A stretch of 64,000 bases of DNA from Ciona intestinalis (GCF_000224145.3 NC_020175.2:1833231-1897230); one strand, 5' to 3'. Positions 22,223 to 37,400 are shown, counted from the first letter of the stretch. The notes: generated by a model not told the origin, from the letters alone. Numbers and translations are program-made.

Positions 22223-25200
22223 TCTATGCCATTTCTATGTGAATTTACGATTCAGTGCGAATTAATAAAAACAGAAAAAAAACGTTTTTAGCAATTTGTT
22301 GTTTCGTGTTTGCTTTCCGAACAGTCTGAAAGAGGATGATTTGTTTAAATTTTGATAGTTTGTTTTTAGTTGTATTGATTTAGTTCGTGGCATCAGTAAA
22401 GAATTCTTCAGTACGCTATAGATTAGGCTCCTGGAAACTGGAAAGTGGTGGAGGTTGGGTATAGTTAGAGGTTGTTATGATGGGCTGGGACTGGGGTTGT
22501 AGTTATAGCAGGGCTCAGTTTGTTGGTTGTTTTATGTCTTTCGGTTAGCAGATAGTTTAGAAATGATTGTTCACTAGCACAAGATTTAAACTAATTTACC
22601 CTTGTTAAAACATTAATAAAAGATCACCGTGTCTGTATAAATTCATCCTAAAATGCGCGAATGAAAAGCACCAACCCCTATATCCACTAACTCCTAGGTT
22701 AGGAGATGAGAAACTGTCAAATAAAAGCGTTCCTGGTAAACCCATAATAAAATATAAATTAACTAATATTGAGTTGTATTAATTAAAACAAAATAAGATA
22801 TAATAATAACCCTGCATAATTATATATTTTAGCCATCTTTTCTCTTTTGTGTTTTCTTCCCTACTAACATTATCATAAAGTGTTGGGAGTCCTAATTAAA
22901 AAGAAACAACTACAAACCTGACACTTTCCTCCAGCCTAATATGTAACGTACTAGAGGATTCTTCACTACTATCGGCTTTTAGAACGTAAAACTTGTATTT
23001 TTTGTGTTAACTTAGGTTTCTATTAAACTTGTTTTCGGTCCTGGTGTTTTCATACTTTTAATGCTAACGATTGTCTGGACTAATTGCTGCTAAAAGAACA
23101 TTTAACTTTTGGAAGTGATACATAATAACAAAAATTGCATGGGCGTATTCATAAGATTCAACCATGCATATGATAGGAATTAAAACATTTTGCTTGAAAA
23201 AACCCATTGGGGCATATTTATTATTAAACTTATATTATGTATTTTGGTTGAACTGCGTAGCCTATATTTATATACTAAAATACGGACAGGAAAGCTGATT
23301 TCATCAAGTAGTCCTTTTTTGCCAACCTTTATTCGCCCCTTGATAATTCATGTTATTTCTCTCTGTGTCATGGGAGGGTGTTTTAAATACTGGCTTACGT
23401 ACTGTATCCATATGTTGTAGTTTATATAATTACCTATTCATAAATAATAGATCAAAATTAAATCTTTATGTTTGAATTTAGCTATTTTGACAAGAAACCC
23501 TTCAACAAGATAAGACGTATTATTACTTGCTCGGAATAGAATTTTAATAAAATAGTCAAAGGGGCAACTTTAAATAAACACAAAGTAATAACTTTTGGAA
23601 ATTAGTTTCTTATTTAACTTGATGTTGGATTATACTTAGGGTTTAATATCTTGTGAAATGTCAAGAAAATTTAATTCCTGTATAGTTCTAAACTGAAGTA
23701 TTAAATAGAAAATTAGAAATGCCAAGCTTTCACATTCATAACCACAAGTCCACAACTACTATTTAAAACTCTCCAAATAATAATTGATTGTGTATTGTTC
23801 ACCTAGGACACCTATACAGAAAGTGCTACCAAGTATGCAACAAACACAAGTTTAGTTCAACTAATAGTGTGCCCACAGCTGGCCACAGGTCATCACAGGT
23901 CACCAGATATATGGTTTTTCATTAAATAGCATTATCAACATTATTATTATTCAGTTAGCTTCTATCCAGGCACAGTTTATTAGAACAAGAGATCAAAGAT
24001 CTAATGCATGAGCACGTTATAAACTAATTAGCATAGTATTAATTAACCCTGAAACTTAAGACAAATAAGGATTGAAGGTTTGGTAAAAAATATGTGTAAA
24101 TGCGCTTTGTACAACTCCTGTACCATGTGTTGACTTGTGAATTTGGATAAACTGTAATCATGCAGTAATTATAGGTAATGTTGGATTATTCATATTGTGG
24201 CGGCTGCATAATGATTTATTGCGAGCGGCACTCAATTACTCTAAAATGAAAAAGGCACTCAATTACTCTAAAATGAAGTCTTAAAATTATAAATATATAT
24301 ATTTTATGATTTGATTTCAATCAAAAGATTAAAGAATAAATGCTAGAATTAAGAATTGAAACAAGTGCGAAAAAAAACTGTTCGACGAAAAAGAATCTAT
24401 ATAACCACTACCGTGCTCATTTACAGATTGATGATACTATATTGGTAAAATAATGTGTATGCCGCTGCCAGCATATCTATGGTATAGGCCTAGTTAGTTG
24501 GTGTAGTCTGAAAAAGTACAATAGGTTAGCCCTAGTTGTAAAAGACAACCCCTGTAACTGCCTAAAATACTTTTATTGCAAACAGCGTTTTAGTGTAAAT
24601 GTGTGATGACTGATGATGTAGTTTATGTGACAGGTTAAGATGTGTTAAGTTAAATGTTGTTTTTATTATGTTGTCAAGTTGAATTTAAGTCGGTGTCATT
24701 CGGATTTTCAAAATCCTTTATCATTAGATTGAATTAAGTGCAATACCTCAGTTAGTTCTGGTACTTTATGTGGTATTAAATTTTTTTTTCAATTTAAAAA
24801 CTGTAAAATGGTGAAATATAAGAAGATAGTAAACTAAAGCATTGCAACAAGAAAGTCAAAAATGCTTAATAGAAATTTTGTTTATGCGTAAAATTTAGGT
24901 TTCTGAGTAAACATATACTACTTAATGCATAAGTTGTATTATTGAGATGTGTATCATTGTTCCACAAATGGTTTTATTAGCCCCAAAGTGAGTGGAAAAA
25001 CAGACATTTTTTTGTAATAAAATTATAAACATTTATGGAAATTGTACAATCTTTAGACATAGTAGGACTAGGAACATATTATGATTTAAATACCTATATT
25101 ATAACTTTGAATTGCCCAGCAATGTGATAATAAAAAGAATTATTAATAATAAAACGGTTGTGGACCATCCCAAAATATCCGCTTACATATTTCTGTATTA

Positions 25201-25452
25201 CCATGTGTTTGAAACTGTAATCTAAAAATATGCTGTAACCATTTTAACTGACTTAAAAATAGTGCAACATGTTCAAACATTTAAAATATATATATATATA
25301 TTTAAAAAACATTTAAAATATATGTATTATATGTATATTTTTTTGTAACAGATATTTTAAGATTGTAGTTTAGTTTTGATATCTTGTAATAGTCTGTAAG
25401 GAACCAATTGCAATGAAAAGTGATGACTAGAAGTCTACATTTATGCTGAAAA
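22223..25452. other. long AT-rich interval, no gene seen
   Basis: Contains a GGTTAG-rich leader-like repeat (22430-22600), the second family C repeat (23984-24022) and a 27 bp direct duplication (24227-24280). Small ORFs such as 23190-23420 lack splice context or coding character. Confidence 0.5.
24227..24280 (+). repeat. 27 bp direct duplication
   Basis: GGCACTCAATTACTCTAAAATGAA occurs twice head to tail, differing only in the last few bases. Confidence 0.9.
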
Positions 25453-28400
25453 ATGGCCAAAAGAGAAGGTAAGAAATTTTCCAACATATTAACTTTAATT
25501 TAATATATTTTTTAAAGCCATCATTATTGGGTATGTACTGGCCACATTGTTTCATTTACGAAGAACAATTGTTCTTGTTATTTATCAATTATTCCTCACA
25601 TGTTGAATATAAGATCCAATGTCATATAAAATCAAAATAATATAATTTATGAATTTTTAAATAAATGTTTATATTTAAAATTGCATAAATAGCGATTAAG
25701 TGTTATTGGTTTAATCAATTATAATAATTCCAAATGGGTCTTCAATATTAAACTTTTAACCCTTTGGATGCGCCCCTCACCAGATGGCGCCATGTCACCA
25801 TCATACCACAAGTTACATAATTGTCAGTAGTGCAGTGATTTTTCAATGCAATTTGGTCTTATTTTAAAAAAAAGCTCAAACTGGTGTGCTGCACAGGTAC
25901 TGAAAAATCAAGTTCTTAACAATTGACACTTTGCCCTATTTAAAAAGATGGTTCTCTCTAAATGCATACCTACTAATTTTGGGTATTTGTAATAACCTGG
26001 ACTTGGTATTATAGATATATCTGAAAGATATGGGTAATATTATACCAATATTCTACAGTGGGTTTAGTGTTTCTGCGTTAGCCTATATAGTAAACTACCT
26101 GCATTGACGTTTTTCATTTGGCTGTCCTTGGCCATAAATAAACTAAAGAAATTATTCCATAAGTTTAAATGTCAAATGAATTCCAGTAAAATTGTTTATC
26201 AACAAAATCTTCCAAATTTCTAGTTTATCAACTTTTATGTATTAATTTCTTTATGAGGGTTGTTTTAGTGAAGTCTTAGTTTATAGCATAGATATTGCTA
26301 TCAATTTGTTTTGAAACACATACCTAAATAGCTCGAAAATAGCAGTTGTTAACTTGTGGTGCCAAAAGCTATAACCACTTCTGGTGGTTTCAAGTAGTTG
26401 CTGATGCAAGCATTTGTAGAGCAGATAAATATATTTATATCACCGCCTAGTGTGGAACTGTTAGCTTTTACATTGATTTAAATTATAGAAGCACAGTTGC
26501 AAACTTGCAGTTATACTGCCTAACAACCTAAAGCAAGGAACAGTTTTAACCAAATAGAATTAAAGATTGAGCTATAATGTGTTGCATAAAACACATGCAC
26601 GCCTGCTCAAAATCAATATAAATCAAAACAAAAAATCAATATGTAAATTATTGCCAAATTTTCATAATGAAAAATATTAGTATGAAATTTTTATCTAGAT
26701 TTATTTAGTTTTGTGTTTTCCAAGTGAAAATGTAATTCCAATTATGGTAATAAATAGTTATACAAATAGAAAATATGCATCTCCTACAACCAGCCCATTT
26801 TTACTTTAATAGCTATTTATGGTATACTTACATTAATCATCTCATGTATATATACCTTAAATGTATAAACTGTTGTTGTCAGAAATGTAAACCTATTAAA
26901 TTCCCTCTCTGAAATTTGTTTGGTGTAATGACATTTTAGCATCAGATTAGGTCTTAAATTAAAGCATAAAAGGTTTAACCTGGTAAAGACAACCTAAACA
27001 AATCAGTGAAATGTTGGTATACAAATTTAATTTGCCAGAAATACTTTATTTAATTTAACACTTTAGAATCTGTTAGTGTAATGAAGTATATTGCAGTTTG
27101 AGATTTTTCAAATTCCATAATTCTGCCATGTTGTTATATTATAGCTTATAGCCTGTATGTTAAAGTTGTGTTTATCAAGTTAATTTAATGTGTTTAGTTT
27201 TTTTAACTGTGTACAGTACTAAAGTATGAATTGAATATGAAAAATAGTAAAATGGTTTACTGAAGTTCTTTACTGCCAAGCTCTGAATATTGCAAGCAGC
27301 AAGAAGCAACCACATTAGATAAACAACAGTCGCTTGGGAATTTCTCCATACTCTTAAAGCTTGTTTGATTAGAAGGAAAAAGAGGCCACATAATATATAT
27401 GGGGGTATATTTTTAAAAATTTTTTTAAAATTTATTAAAACCTTTTTTGACTAATTTTCACAAAATTCCTCAGTAATGCCAAAAAATAATTTTAGTGCCA
27501 ATCCTAAATGTAAATAAATACTGTAAAGAAAACTAATACAAACTTGTAAAAAGCATGGTTTCAGACTTGCAGATTTGTTTTTTTTTTCATAAAAAAATGG
27601 CCTAAAATGCACTGTAAGTAGCCTATTAAAGTATATCAAAACAAATACATTTGGTGGAGTAGTAAAGTATATATATTTTAATTCTATTGCTTTAAATTTC
27701 CCTTTATTTCAACGCATAGCCAATTATATATGTTTAGACAAGTCAGAATTGAAAAAGGATTCATTTTTTAAATAATGTTACACAACTTCTAAGTCTAAAC
27801 TATTGTTGTATTGGAATATAAATATGAACTGCTCACTTGTGAAAAAAAATTACCTTACTAAAGTACAACAAGAAGGTTCATTCTCAAAACTAAGAACTGC
27901 AATATTTATTTTAAATATGTTTATACTTGATCCCAGGATTGTTTTAATATTGCCCATGTGTTGTAATGAGAAGCATAATGAGAATATATTTGTTCAGCAG
28001 TCAGCTACTTTACACTTAATAAATCTATGCTTTTGATGCCAATACAGTTTAAGCAAAAAATGGTATATAACTGTATGTGTTTTTAAAGTCTAATAACATT
28101 GACTTGAATCAAAATTTCATTTATATTTCCTCTAAAAATTATACCAAGTAGAAGCAGCATTTGGTAGTACTGGACTACTGGTAATGGTATTACTTTTATG
28201 GGGTATTGGACTAACTTTCATTTAAATCCTAAGTTACATAGTGTGTTTAGCCATAGGGCATCACCTACATGGAATATAGAAAGGTATTACTGTAATTCAT
28301 TGGAAAAACTTTGCTTTATGACTGTTGTATGTGTACTTTATTGATATTCAATGTGTTGAATAGCAGAATCAACAGTACAAAAATGGAATGGTGTATTCCT

Positions 28401-31400
28401 TTTTATAATAGATGGAGTTCTTATTTGTTGATCATTATTTTGAACTCATTAGTAACCTTTTAATTAGTTCATCATTAAAAAACATGTTGATTTTCAGGGT
28501 GTATTGTACAAGGCTACACGGTGCCATAAATCAATATACTATTTATATCATCAGTAAAATAGCAGTACCTTGGTGACATTTTGTTTGTTATATGACCTGT
28601 CTAAACAAAACCACGTTTTCTAATAATATACTTTTCTTTCTGTTTAAGTTGACAAGTGATGTATGTTTTGTTTTTACATTAATTAACCTTCTTTCAGTTG
28701 TTTGTTTTAAAGTTTGTACCATGTTAAGCTAAATTCAGTATTTAAAGAAAAGTAATCTCTGTTTGGCAAGCAGTGTATAAATAGCAGCAATCGCTGATTA
28801 CGCTATATGCGGGGATCAAATCCAATTCTCTGTGCCACAGAAATGACTACTCATCCAAAGCAAGACAGCGCATAAAAGAAAGGTCTGCTCCCGCTTGCGT
28901 TGCCCCGAGCCCGTCGGCTATTTATAGCCACCGTTTGACGTCACTAGCTTGTTATTTCGGCTTGACTTATGAGCCCAATTCTCTCGCTTGTTCGGCGTGA
29001 CGTAATACGGAGAAAAAGTCACCGCTGTTGATTTCTGAGACGGAAAATGTTTATATGCTTTTGGCTTCAGCAATGTTGGCGCTTATCTGAACAAGTGCGA
29101 TCATTTGCAATTATTCGCAGTCTGCATTCAGTATTAGTAGTTTTGTAATATTATGTTTAGTAGCGCCGATGCATAAAGTGACACGAAGTGTAACAGGAAT
29201 TTAACTTTTAGTCTTACGTGACTTATTATTGTATAGTGGCATACAAGAAACTGTTGATTTGTCAGCCATAGTTATGCATAAGTAGGCACAACGTTGATTT
29301 GTACACAGGTATGCCGATTGTAATGCGTTTTCTTAGAGCAGGCAATGCATAATATAGTGCCAGTTTTACGCATCGGCACATCGTAAATTTCTTTTAAACA
29401 AAAGGCCTATTTACGGCGGATTTAACTGTGTTGGCTCTAGGACTTTGTTTTTATAGAATATCTCTACAGTTAGACCTTTATAGCACATATCTATGCTAGA
29501 CCCTTGGCATATAGACTAGAAACTAGAACAACATCATACTCAAACACAAAAGTAGTAACTTGGTTGTACATTTTTTTGGTGAACATTATATTATATATAT
29601 ATATATATTAATGAACAATGTTTAGTCATTAAAGTTATGCGGCCCAATTAACTTATATCTGTGCTATATAGCAGTTGCATAGTTTAAATCTTATTATTTG
29701 TGAATGTTAACTAATGGAATTCCTAATTTATTTGTTTATTTTAGAGGGAAATGATGAACTTCGAACTGTAACAAATGGGCTTGGACCTCAAGATACAAAT
29801 GAAAGTATGCTAAAGTTTTGTATGTTTCCATGTACTTCTAGGGTGCAGTCTTTAATATACATTTGAAAGAAACAGATATGGATGGCGGTTGTATGAAGGG
29901 TTGCCAAGTTATAGTACAATGACATGACATAACTGTGATATTATGGTACAATGACATGTATGAAAAGCAAACTTATTTTTGGATATTTTTAGTTTAAAGC
30001 TACTTTATTAAACTGAATTATTTTGACTGACTGTAAAAAAATGAATACGAGGTGTCCCTATCTGATCCCAAACAATGTTTCTGCAACAATACACATATGC
30101 TTATTGACAGTGCATATAAAACATAAAACCCACACAATGTTCTTTGATTAGGGATAGGTAATAGGTCCCATATTATCTGTTTCACCCCTCCATAATTAAC
30201 ATAATTATAAAGGTTGAATTGTTAACCTAGATGAACACAGAATGGCTGTAGACCCTGCAGTTTCAGCACTGACTCCAAATTTTCTTGCTGCTGTTTATGG
30301 CATGGGAGAACGGCAGTATCAGGAAAAATTGAAAAGAATGAGGCATCAGCATGAAATTGAAAATCAGGTATATATACTTCTACATATTGATACAACATTT
30401 TCAAAGTTATTTAAGAAAGTGTATAGCCTAGTATGTTAATATATTATAAACAGTATATGGGATGCTTGTGTTTTCTATTTATTTAGTTGTATTTAAAATA
30501 ATTTTGTTACATAATTTGGAATTTTACATTTAAACATAATATGTTTGTTTCAGCTGTTAATGGCGCAGTTCAACTACCAAACAAGCAATTTGCAACATCA
30601 ACATCAATTGCAACAACACTTGAATGTGATTTATTGTTCTATATTAGGATAGTGTTGTTTGTTAAATATTGCAATGCAAAATTTGTAGATTACGAATGAA
30701 ATAACTAAGATTAAAAAAACATCATAAATAGTGTTTTGTATATACCGTAGTGCAATATTAGCTATTGTAAGTTCATATACATTGCATTCTTTTCATGATA
30801 TAAAGTAGATAATGTTATTTTTGTATGGGAATTTCTGTTTGTTCAAAGGTTAAGTATTGTGTTTTATTTATAGCATGTTATCTCGAAGCAAAGGGAACGT
30901 GTTGCTGAACAGATGGCAGCACTTGACCAAAGAAGTGAACTGATTAATTCTGTTCGGAACAAAGAGAAAAACAGAGAAAGTAAATTAGCATTAAACATTA
31001 ACATATACTGAAAAAATTTGTAGCAAAAAGTTAAGGGTTTCTTAATTTCGCATACAATAGTAGTTTTTATCTAACTCTTATGGTTTACTTTCATTGGAAC
31101 TCTGAATTATTTTTCAACAGAACTTTTTCCACAAACAGGTGCTGTTGCATCAAATGCTGTCAAGCAGCATCTACAAAAGTTTGTAAAATGCCGACAAAAA
31201 TTCAAAGATTCACACCCTAGTATGGAGAGGTAACCCAACATCTTAATTTTATATTATTGCACATTAGTCCTGGTGGCAATTACTTGGCTTGTTTTACTTA
31301 CGTTGTTACACATAGGTCTCCATTGCAATGGACACCATCTTTAGAAGGAAAAAATGGAGGTCATGAAGTACCAGCACATTATTCCTCATTATTACACACA

Positions 31401-34400
31401 CAATATGACTTTCCACTAAGGAAAACAGGTACAAGTTTCTACATTTGTAGAAGTTTAGTTCAATCTAGTTTGTTGTGTTAGACATTAAGTTTATACTTCA
31501 AATCAAAAAAAAAAGTTTATGCCGATAAAAGCATAACCATTTCGTTAAAGTTGTTAAAGTATTATTAGTTTTTATTTGAAAAATAAACCGATAATTGCAC
31601 TACTGTATAGTTTTTATTTTAAAACATGTTTGTAAGGTATTAAATTGTTTATGCTGGGTATTCATGGGTAGGAAGATTTTTTTTGGGGGGGGTGGGGTTT
31701 AGGGCAAGTTTCTTATGATGTACAACCTACATATATGGGTCATGTTATTCTAGAGTTTGATTAAAAATTGTATTTATAATGTAAGAATTCTTTTAAACAA
31801 AAAATGTAAACTTGCATCTTAAGCTTCGGAACCAAACCTCAAGTTGAAGTCGCGTTTAAAACAGAAGTTGTTGGAGGACAGAGTTGAAAGGTCGTCACCA
31901 CTCATGCCACGTCGCGGAGATATTAAGGCAGATCTTGCAAATCGAATCAAGAAAAAAATAAATATAGAAAATGGTAACGCGTTTCATCTATATAAGTGGG
32001 CATCATAAACTTATTGTGCTGGTGACTGTTAAAAAACACAGGGTAACAGACAAATTTAAGTTTGCGGTAAATTTAACTTTGCAGTAAATTCTGCATTAGC
32101 TGCTTCTTAAACCATCACCAGTTCCTTAAATGCCAATAGTCAGAAGTTCAGAACTCTAAATTTACTTTTAGAAAAAAATATACTTTAATATGACCGCCCA
32201 ATATGTTCTTCGGCTTTGCTGTTTTAAGATGAAATTGTTAAATTGTAACCTTAACTTTGAACCAGCATGGTATGCTTTATATGCTTACTATTTGCAGCAA
32301 TAAAAATTAAATTTTAAAACAAATTTATTTTTTACAAGTAATTTACTCTATAACATATTTCCTAACTAATAATTTTCTTAGTTAACGAACAAAGGAATTC
32401 ACACAACAGCGCTCCAAACTCTGGACCAAGTTCCCCTCCTAATTCATCAAATGACATCAAACAATCAACACCACACATGCAAACAGAGGTACCATATATT
32501 CAACCCATTTATGAAATCATTTTTATAATTTTACAATCAACAGACTGATTATTATGAAGAATCAAATTCATCTGGAAACCATGACCTTTATTCGTCGCCC
32601 TCTCTTCCAAATATTTCTATTGGACTTACAAATAAAAAATCAACTGTAAGTTCCTGAGCTCTAATTATTGCAACAGTTAACATAACAATTTCATTTATTT
32701 GGCTTCTGGTTTCATGCATTGCCATTTGATTTAATTTGATTGCCTCAAAATTTTTACAAAATACATGGCTGTTATTGCAAAGGTTAAGCATTAGTTGTAT
32801 TTTATGTATATTTTGTAATAACATATCGTAATCTATCATTTGAACAGGATCGTAGCATGCTTGTTGTGTCAGAGGAGTTAAGCAAGCGAGGAACCCGAGG
32901 ATCCTCACTTTCCGATCCGATGATTCAAAGTGATAAACCATTATTTCAGAGCCATGGTAATAATTGGCAGTTTAACCCATATTAATATCCTTATTATAAA
33001 GTGTCTTAATTATTCAGGTCATTGAGGCATCATCTATGTAAATGTTTTTAGTAGTTATTATGAAATCTATAAACCTAAATATCAGATAGAACTGTTGCTG
33101 CCATAATAAACAAAACTTTTCTAGTTTATGTATTTATGCACCAACATTTTACTGATTGATTTATGTCACTTTTAACTTATTATCACCCAAAGCTCAAACT
33201 GCAAGTCACACTGTAACAAAGTCATTTCCAGAAGACCCATATTGCGTGTACATTAGGCTTTTGAGGTGTTTCATCACTTTTTTTAAGTTTTAATGTTAAT
33301 TCTCTAAAATAAATCACAGCAAAGCTACATGAGATTGATCTAACACAAGCAGTGCAAGCTAACCTGCTGCCTCCACATAAGACAGTGCTACATGGTACGT
33401 ATCATTTGTGTAGTATGAAGATTGAATACTAGTTTCCTAATGTTTTAAACCCTTTTTTTGCCTTTAAAAAGATTATTATGTTTAAATTTTGACCTATGAA
33501 CTTTAATTTTCTGGTGTTCTAAAAAAATTCAAGATTTAATTTATTAGCTGAAAATATAAAGTATTTTGCTTCTTCCATATTCATTAGGATAGGTTTTTGG
33601 AAATCATATTTGACAAATAGATCACACACACTTTTTTTTATTTTCCACTCTTGGTTAATAACCAATGGGTTGTATAACCAGGAATGCATCATACAGAATT
33701 TCAAATAGTAACAATTTCATAAAAATAATGATGTATAAAAAAAACCTTTGTGTTTTGGTGGTTTACCTAAATTACTTCATAATATTGTTGTAAGAGTTTC
33801 CCTTTGGATGTTTTTCTATGATATACTAGAATACCATATTATTCTGTAGTGTGCATCCTTGTATTCCATTCAAGCATTCACAAAACCAATCTTTTCTGCG
33901 CTAAATTCTATTTTTCAAAAGAAAAATGTTTTTCACAGCAAACACATTTTTATGATACACCACAACTAAATTTGAAAGTTTTATTTTCACAGCCCAAGCA
34001 TCCACCCCACCAGGACCAATACGTCACTCACAAACCACACGTCAACATAAAGCGTTGAGTCGGACACAATCAGCACCTACTGCTGCATCGCAGTTGCAAC
34101 TACATATTTTACAGGTTTAAAAAAAATCGCATATAAAAGTTTTTTTTGCTAAAAATTCAAACAAACTGTTTATTATATTTGTTGGTCTGTCGCAAAAAAC
34201 ATTGGGGTATTTGTGTGTTTAATGTATGATTTCATAATTCTTTGATGTTGATAGCAGTCTTGTCACCCAAGACATAGGAAAATGTTTAATCCACATATAT
34301 ATACATGGTTTAACACAGTAATTATATTTTTCATTTAAAGCGACGTCAAAAAATGCTACAGCAGCAGCAGAAGAAAGGTTTAATGCACGGTGTGGCTGAG

Positions 34401-37400
34401 GTTGATTCACATTCTTATTCAATCCTCCCCACCCACCTTGAAACAGAGGATGGGGAACAATGGGTGAAACGGAATCAATACAGGTAGGCCATGTTATTAG
34501 ACATTCAAATTATTGTGTTTAATAACTATTTTTGTGTATGTTAACCTATAAATTTGTTTTTATCAAACAGTTGTTTTTGTTTGATTTTTCAATTTTGATG
34601 ATAACTAACAATTTATATGGCCGAGGGCCAGAGTTGGTCCTTGCTACTTATATATTACCTAAAACTCAGACTACTACCATGTATGTAACTTTGTGAAAGA
34701 TTGTTTTTCGGTTTGACTGACAATTTAGAGAACCCATACAGGAACATTGGGTTAGAGCAAAAAAGTCACTTGTCAGTGTCCAACATAGAACTCTGTATCT
34801 ATTGGCTTTTCAAGCAGCCAAACACTAAACCATCATGTCAAAGTGTTTTAAACTTAACTTAAATTGGTTGTATGGAAAGCCGTGCTTTTACTTGAATATT
34901 TTAAAAGTTAATTCTGACATTTATCACACTTGCTGATTACTAATCAATCTTATACAACTATGTGACTTAAATCCAACAGAAAAACTTTTTTTACCCCAAT
35001 CCACCATACCCATTATGCCTGAACTATCTTAGTACAATTAACTGTTTTAGTTAAATATTATGCTTAAAGGTGAGCCTATTATTTTAGGCCTGTTCTTAAC
35101 CTTATAAAGTATGTGCACATTCATTAGAGCTGTGCTCTCCTTTCTCCTTTTGCATTCTCACCACTTGTTTTATCTATACAGTCATGCGCAGTCAACACCA
35201 AACCAACCTTTCATTCCAAGTAACAAGATTGCTTCTACCCAAGCACAATTGGTAGCAAGCAAACCTGAAATCCCAGATTCAATGCTACCTATGTTTATCA
35301 ACAAACATTCTGGTAGATTTGGGTTTCTTACTTGTCCAGCAGTTGCACGAGTTGCCATAGTAAGTGTTTATAAATTGAATAATTGTAGCTCATTTTACAA
35401 TAAACCAACACAGGAGGAAGGTGGAATCGCCGGTACGCGACATCTGCCACCACAATCCACCATACCCATTCACAGCCAACCATCATCACTTAGTGATCAG
35501 AATAAACCACGTCTTCTGCGAACACAGAGTTCACCAGCAACATCATTTATTAAGAAGTTACCTCATTTTAAGGTATTTTGAATTAGGTTTATTTTTCATC
35601 TTATTAATTGGCTAACAAATACTTTATTAACAGAAATACAGATACACCACGGGCATAGCTTATAGTCCAGTGATGTTAAAGCACGGATGTGCCTGTCGTG
35701 ACGACCACACAGAACACGCAGGTCGACTGCGTGCAATTTGGGAGCGACTAACAAAATCGAAGCTGGTTAACGACCCAAGTTGTGGTGGTACATCAGGAAA
35801 ATCTTCGTGTGAGTTACTGGAAGCAAGGAAAGCGACCACGGATGAGTTACAACTGGTGCATACACAGGAACATACATTGCGGTATGGGACAACTTCACTT
35901 GCGAGGAAAGAACTAGGTATGATGTGTTTTGTTATGTAGTATAATATAAGATGATGTGTTTTGTTATGTAGTATAATATACCATTACAATAAACATAGTT
36001 TGAACTATTGTTGATTAGCTTTCCTTATTCAAGAGAAAAACATAAGAATTACTGAATTCGTTACTATTTTCAAACAAACACTTTTAATAGTTTGTGAAAT
36101 GTTTTATTTTTGTGCCAAGAATTGACAAGCAAGTTCATAGTTCTCCCATGTGGTGGTGTGGGCGTGGATAATGGAATTGACATCGATACTGTGTGGAATG
36201 AACTTGATACCATCAATGCAGGTTTGTCCATTATGTCCCACTGGTTGTATGTATATTATTATTTATTATCTTCCTTTTTTGGTAATGGTATGAAAAAAAA
36301 ATTGTAAAACTTTAAAACTTTTTTTTAATTGCTGGTTATTTATATGTTGATCAATTGTTTATCCTTGTGTAACTTGTCAAAGCAAATGGGCCCAACATGG
36401 ATATACAACCGTGCCTTAAACTATGATACGCTGTGTAAACTGTCTAGACTATAGATGCAGATAGTAATGGACAAACCCAGGTTTGCATTATTAGAAAATA
36501 ATAAAGCATATGGTCTAAATTTTTCTGTTTTTTTTTTTTTTTTCCAAAAACGGGTTATAACATATTAAGATGTATTTTTAGTAGGCATTTTTATTAGTCA
36601 TTATTAACTTCATTCAAATTATTCGTACTGTTATCAGTTGCATTGTATATTGTATAATGGTGATTTACTTTAACCAGCACGAATGGCTGTTGGTTGTACG
36701 GTAGACATCACATTAGAAGTTGCACAGAATCGATTGAAGAATGGATTTGCTCTCGTTCGACCACCAGGACATCATGCTCAGAAAGATCTTGCAATGTAAG
36801 TATAATAAAGGGGCATACAAATCAAATATCAAAATTTGCGTATTGATAGAAATGCTCAAATGTGATGTAAAGATACCACCAAAGTTTCAAACAACAAAAC
36901 AGCTTCTGAAAAAAATGAAAACTAGGATCGTTAATACGTATAAATTTACTTAATTAGAAACAAAATGATATAAGTGGCAGCTGATAAACAAGAAGTATTT
37001 ATAAGACATCGTTATATATTCCACATCTCAAGGTTTATTTATAAGAGATAATCTACCCACTGGTGGAAATAGAGGCTTTAAAGGGAGAGTTTTGCAGAAT
37101 TTGTTTTGGCTTTGAAATTCCCTTTCACTACTACCACACACCTGCAATAGCAACAATAATATATGCTACGTGTAATAAAGTCACTCTTTATGTAAGCTTT
37201 ATTTAGACAGTACAATGAAGTTTCAAATGTGTCACTTAACTTTGACTGTTTGTAGTTTTTAAACTACTAAAAATATTCAAAAGCTTCTTCTGAAGAAAAT
37301 GTAAAGTATAAACTTTATTCTGTTTCACTTTTCTATTTTCCTTTTTTAACAAGTAGGTGTTTCTGTTAAAACTTGAGTTTGAAAAAGTGCTGAGTCAGCA

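Larger units (their letters stand above)
28885..29110. promoter_or_regulatory. GC-rich regulatory patch before HDAC exon 2, possible internal promoter
   Basis: A sharply GC-richer stretch in AT-rich surroundings, 0.6-0.9 kb before the second HDAC exon. It contains a MEF2 site (28918-28927), a full CRE (28936-28943) and a CRE-like TGACGTAA (28998-29005). Promoter activity is inferred. Confidence 0.5.

Noticed and set aside
35111..35615. Two overlapping open frames across HDAC exons
   Set aside because: They read through real introns of the HDAC gene or run in the wrong frame; the spliced frame explains the region.
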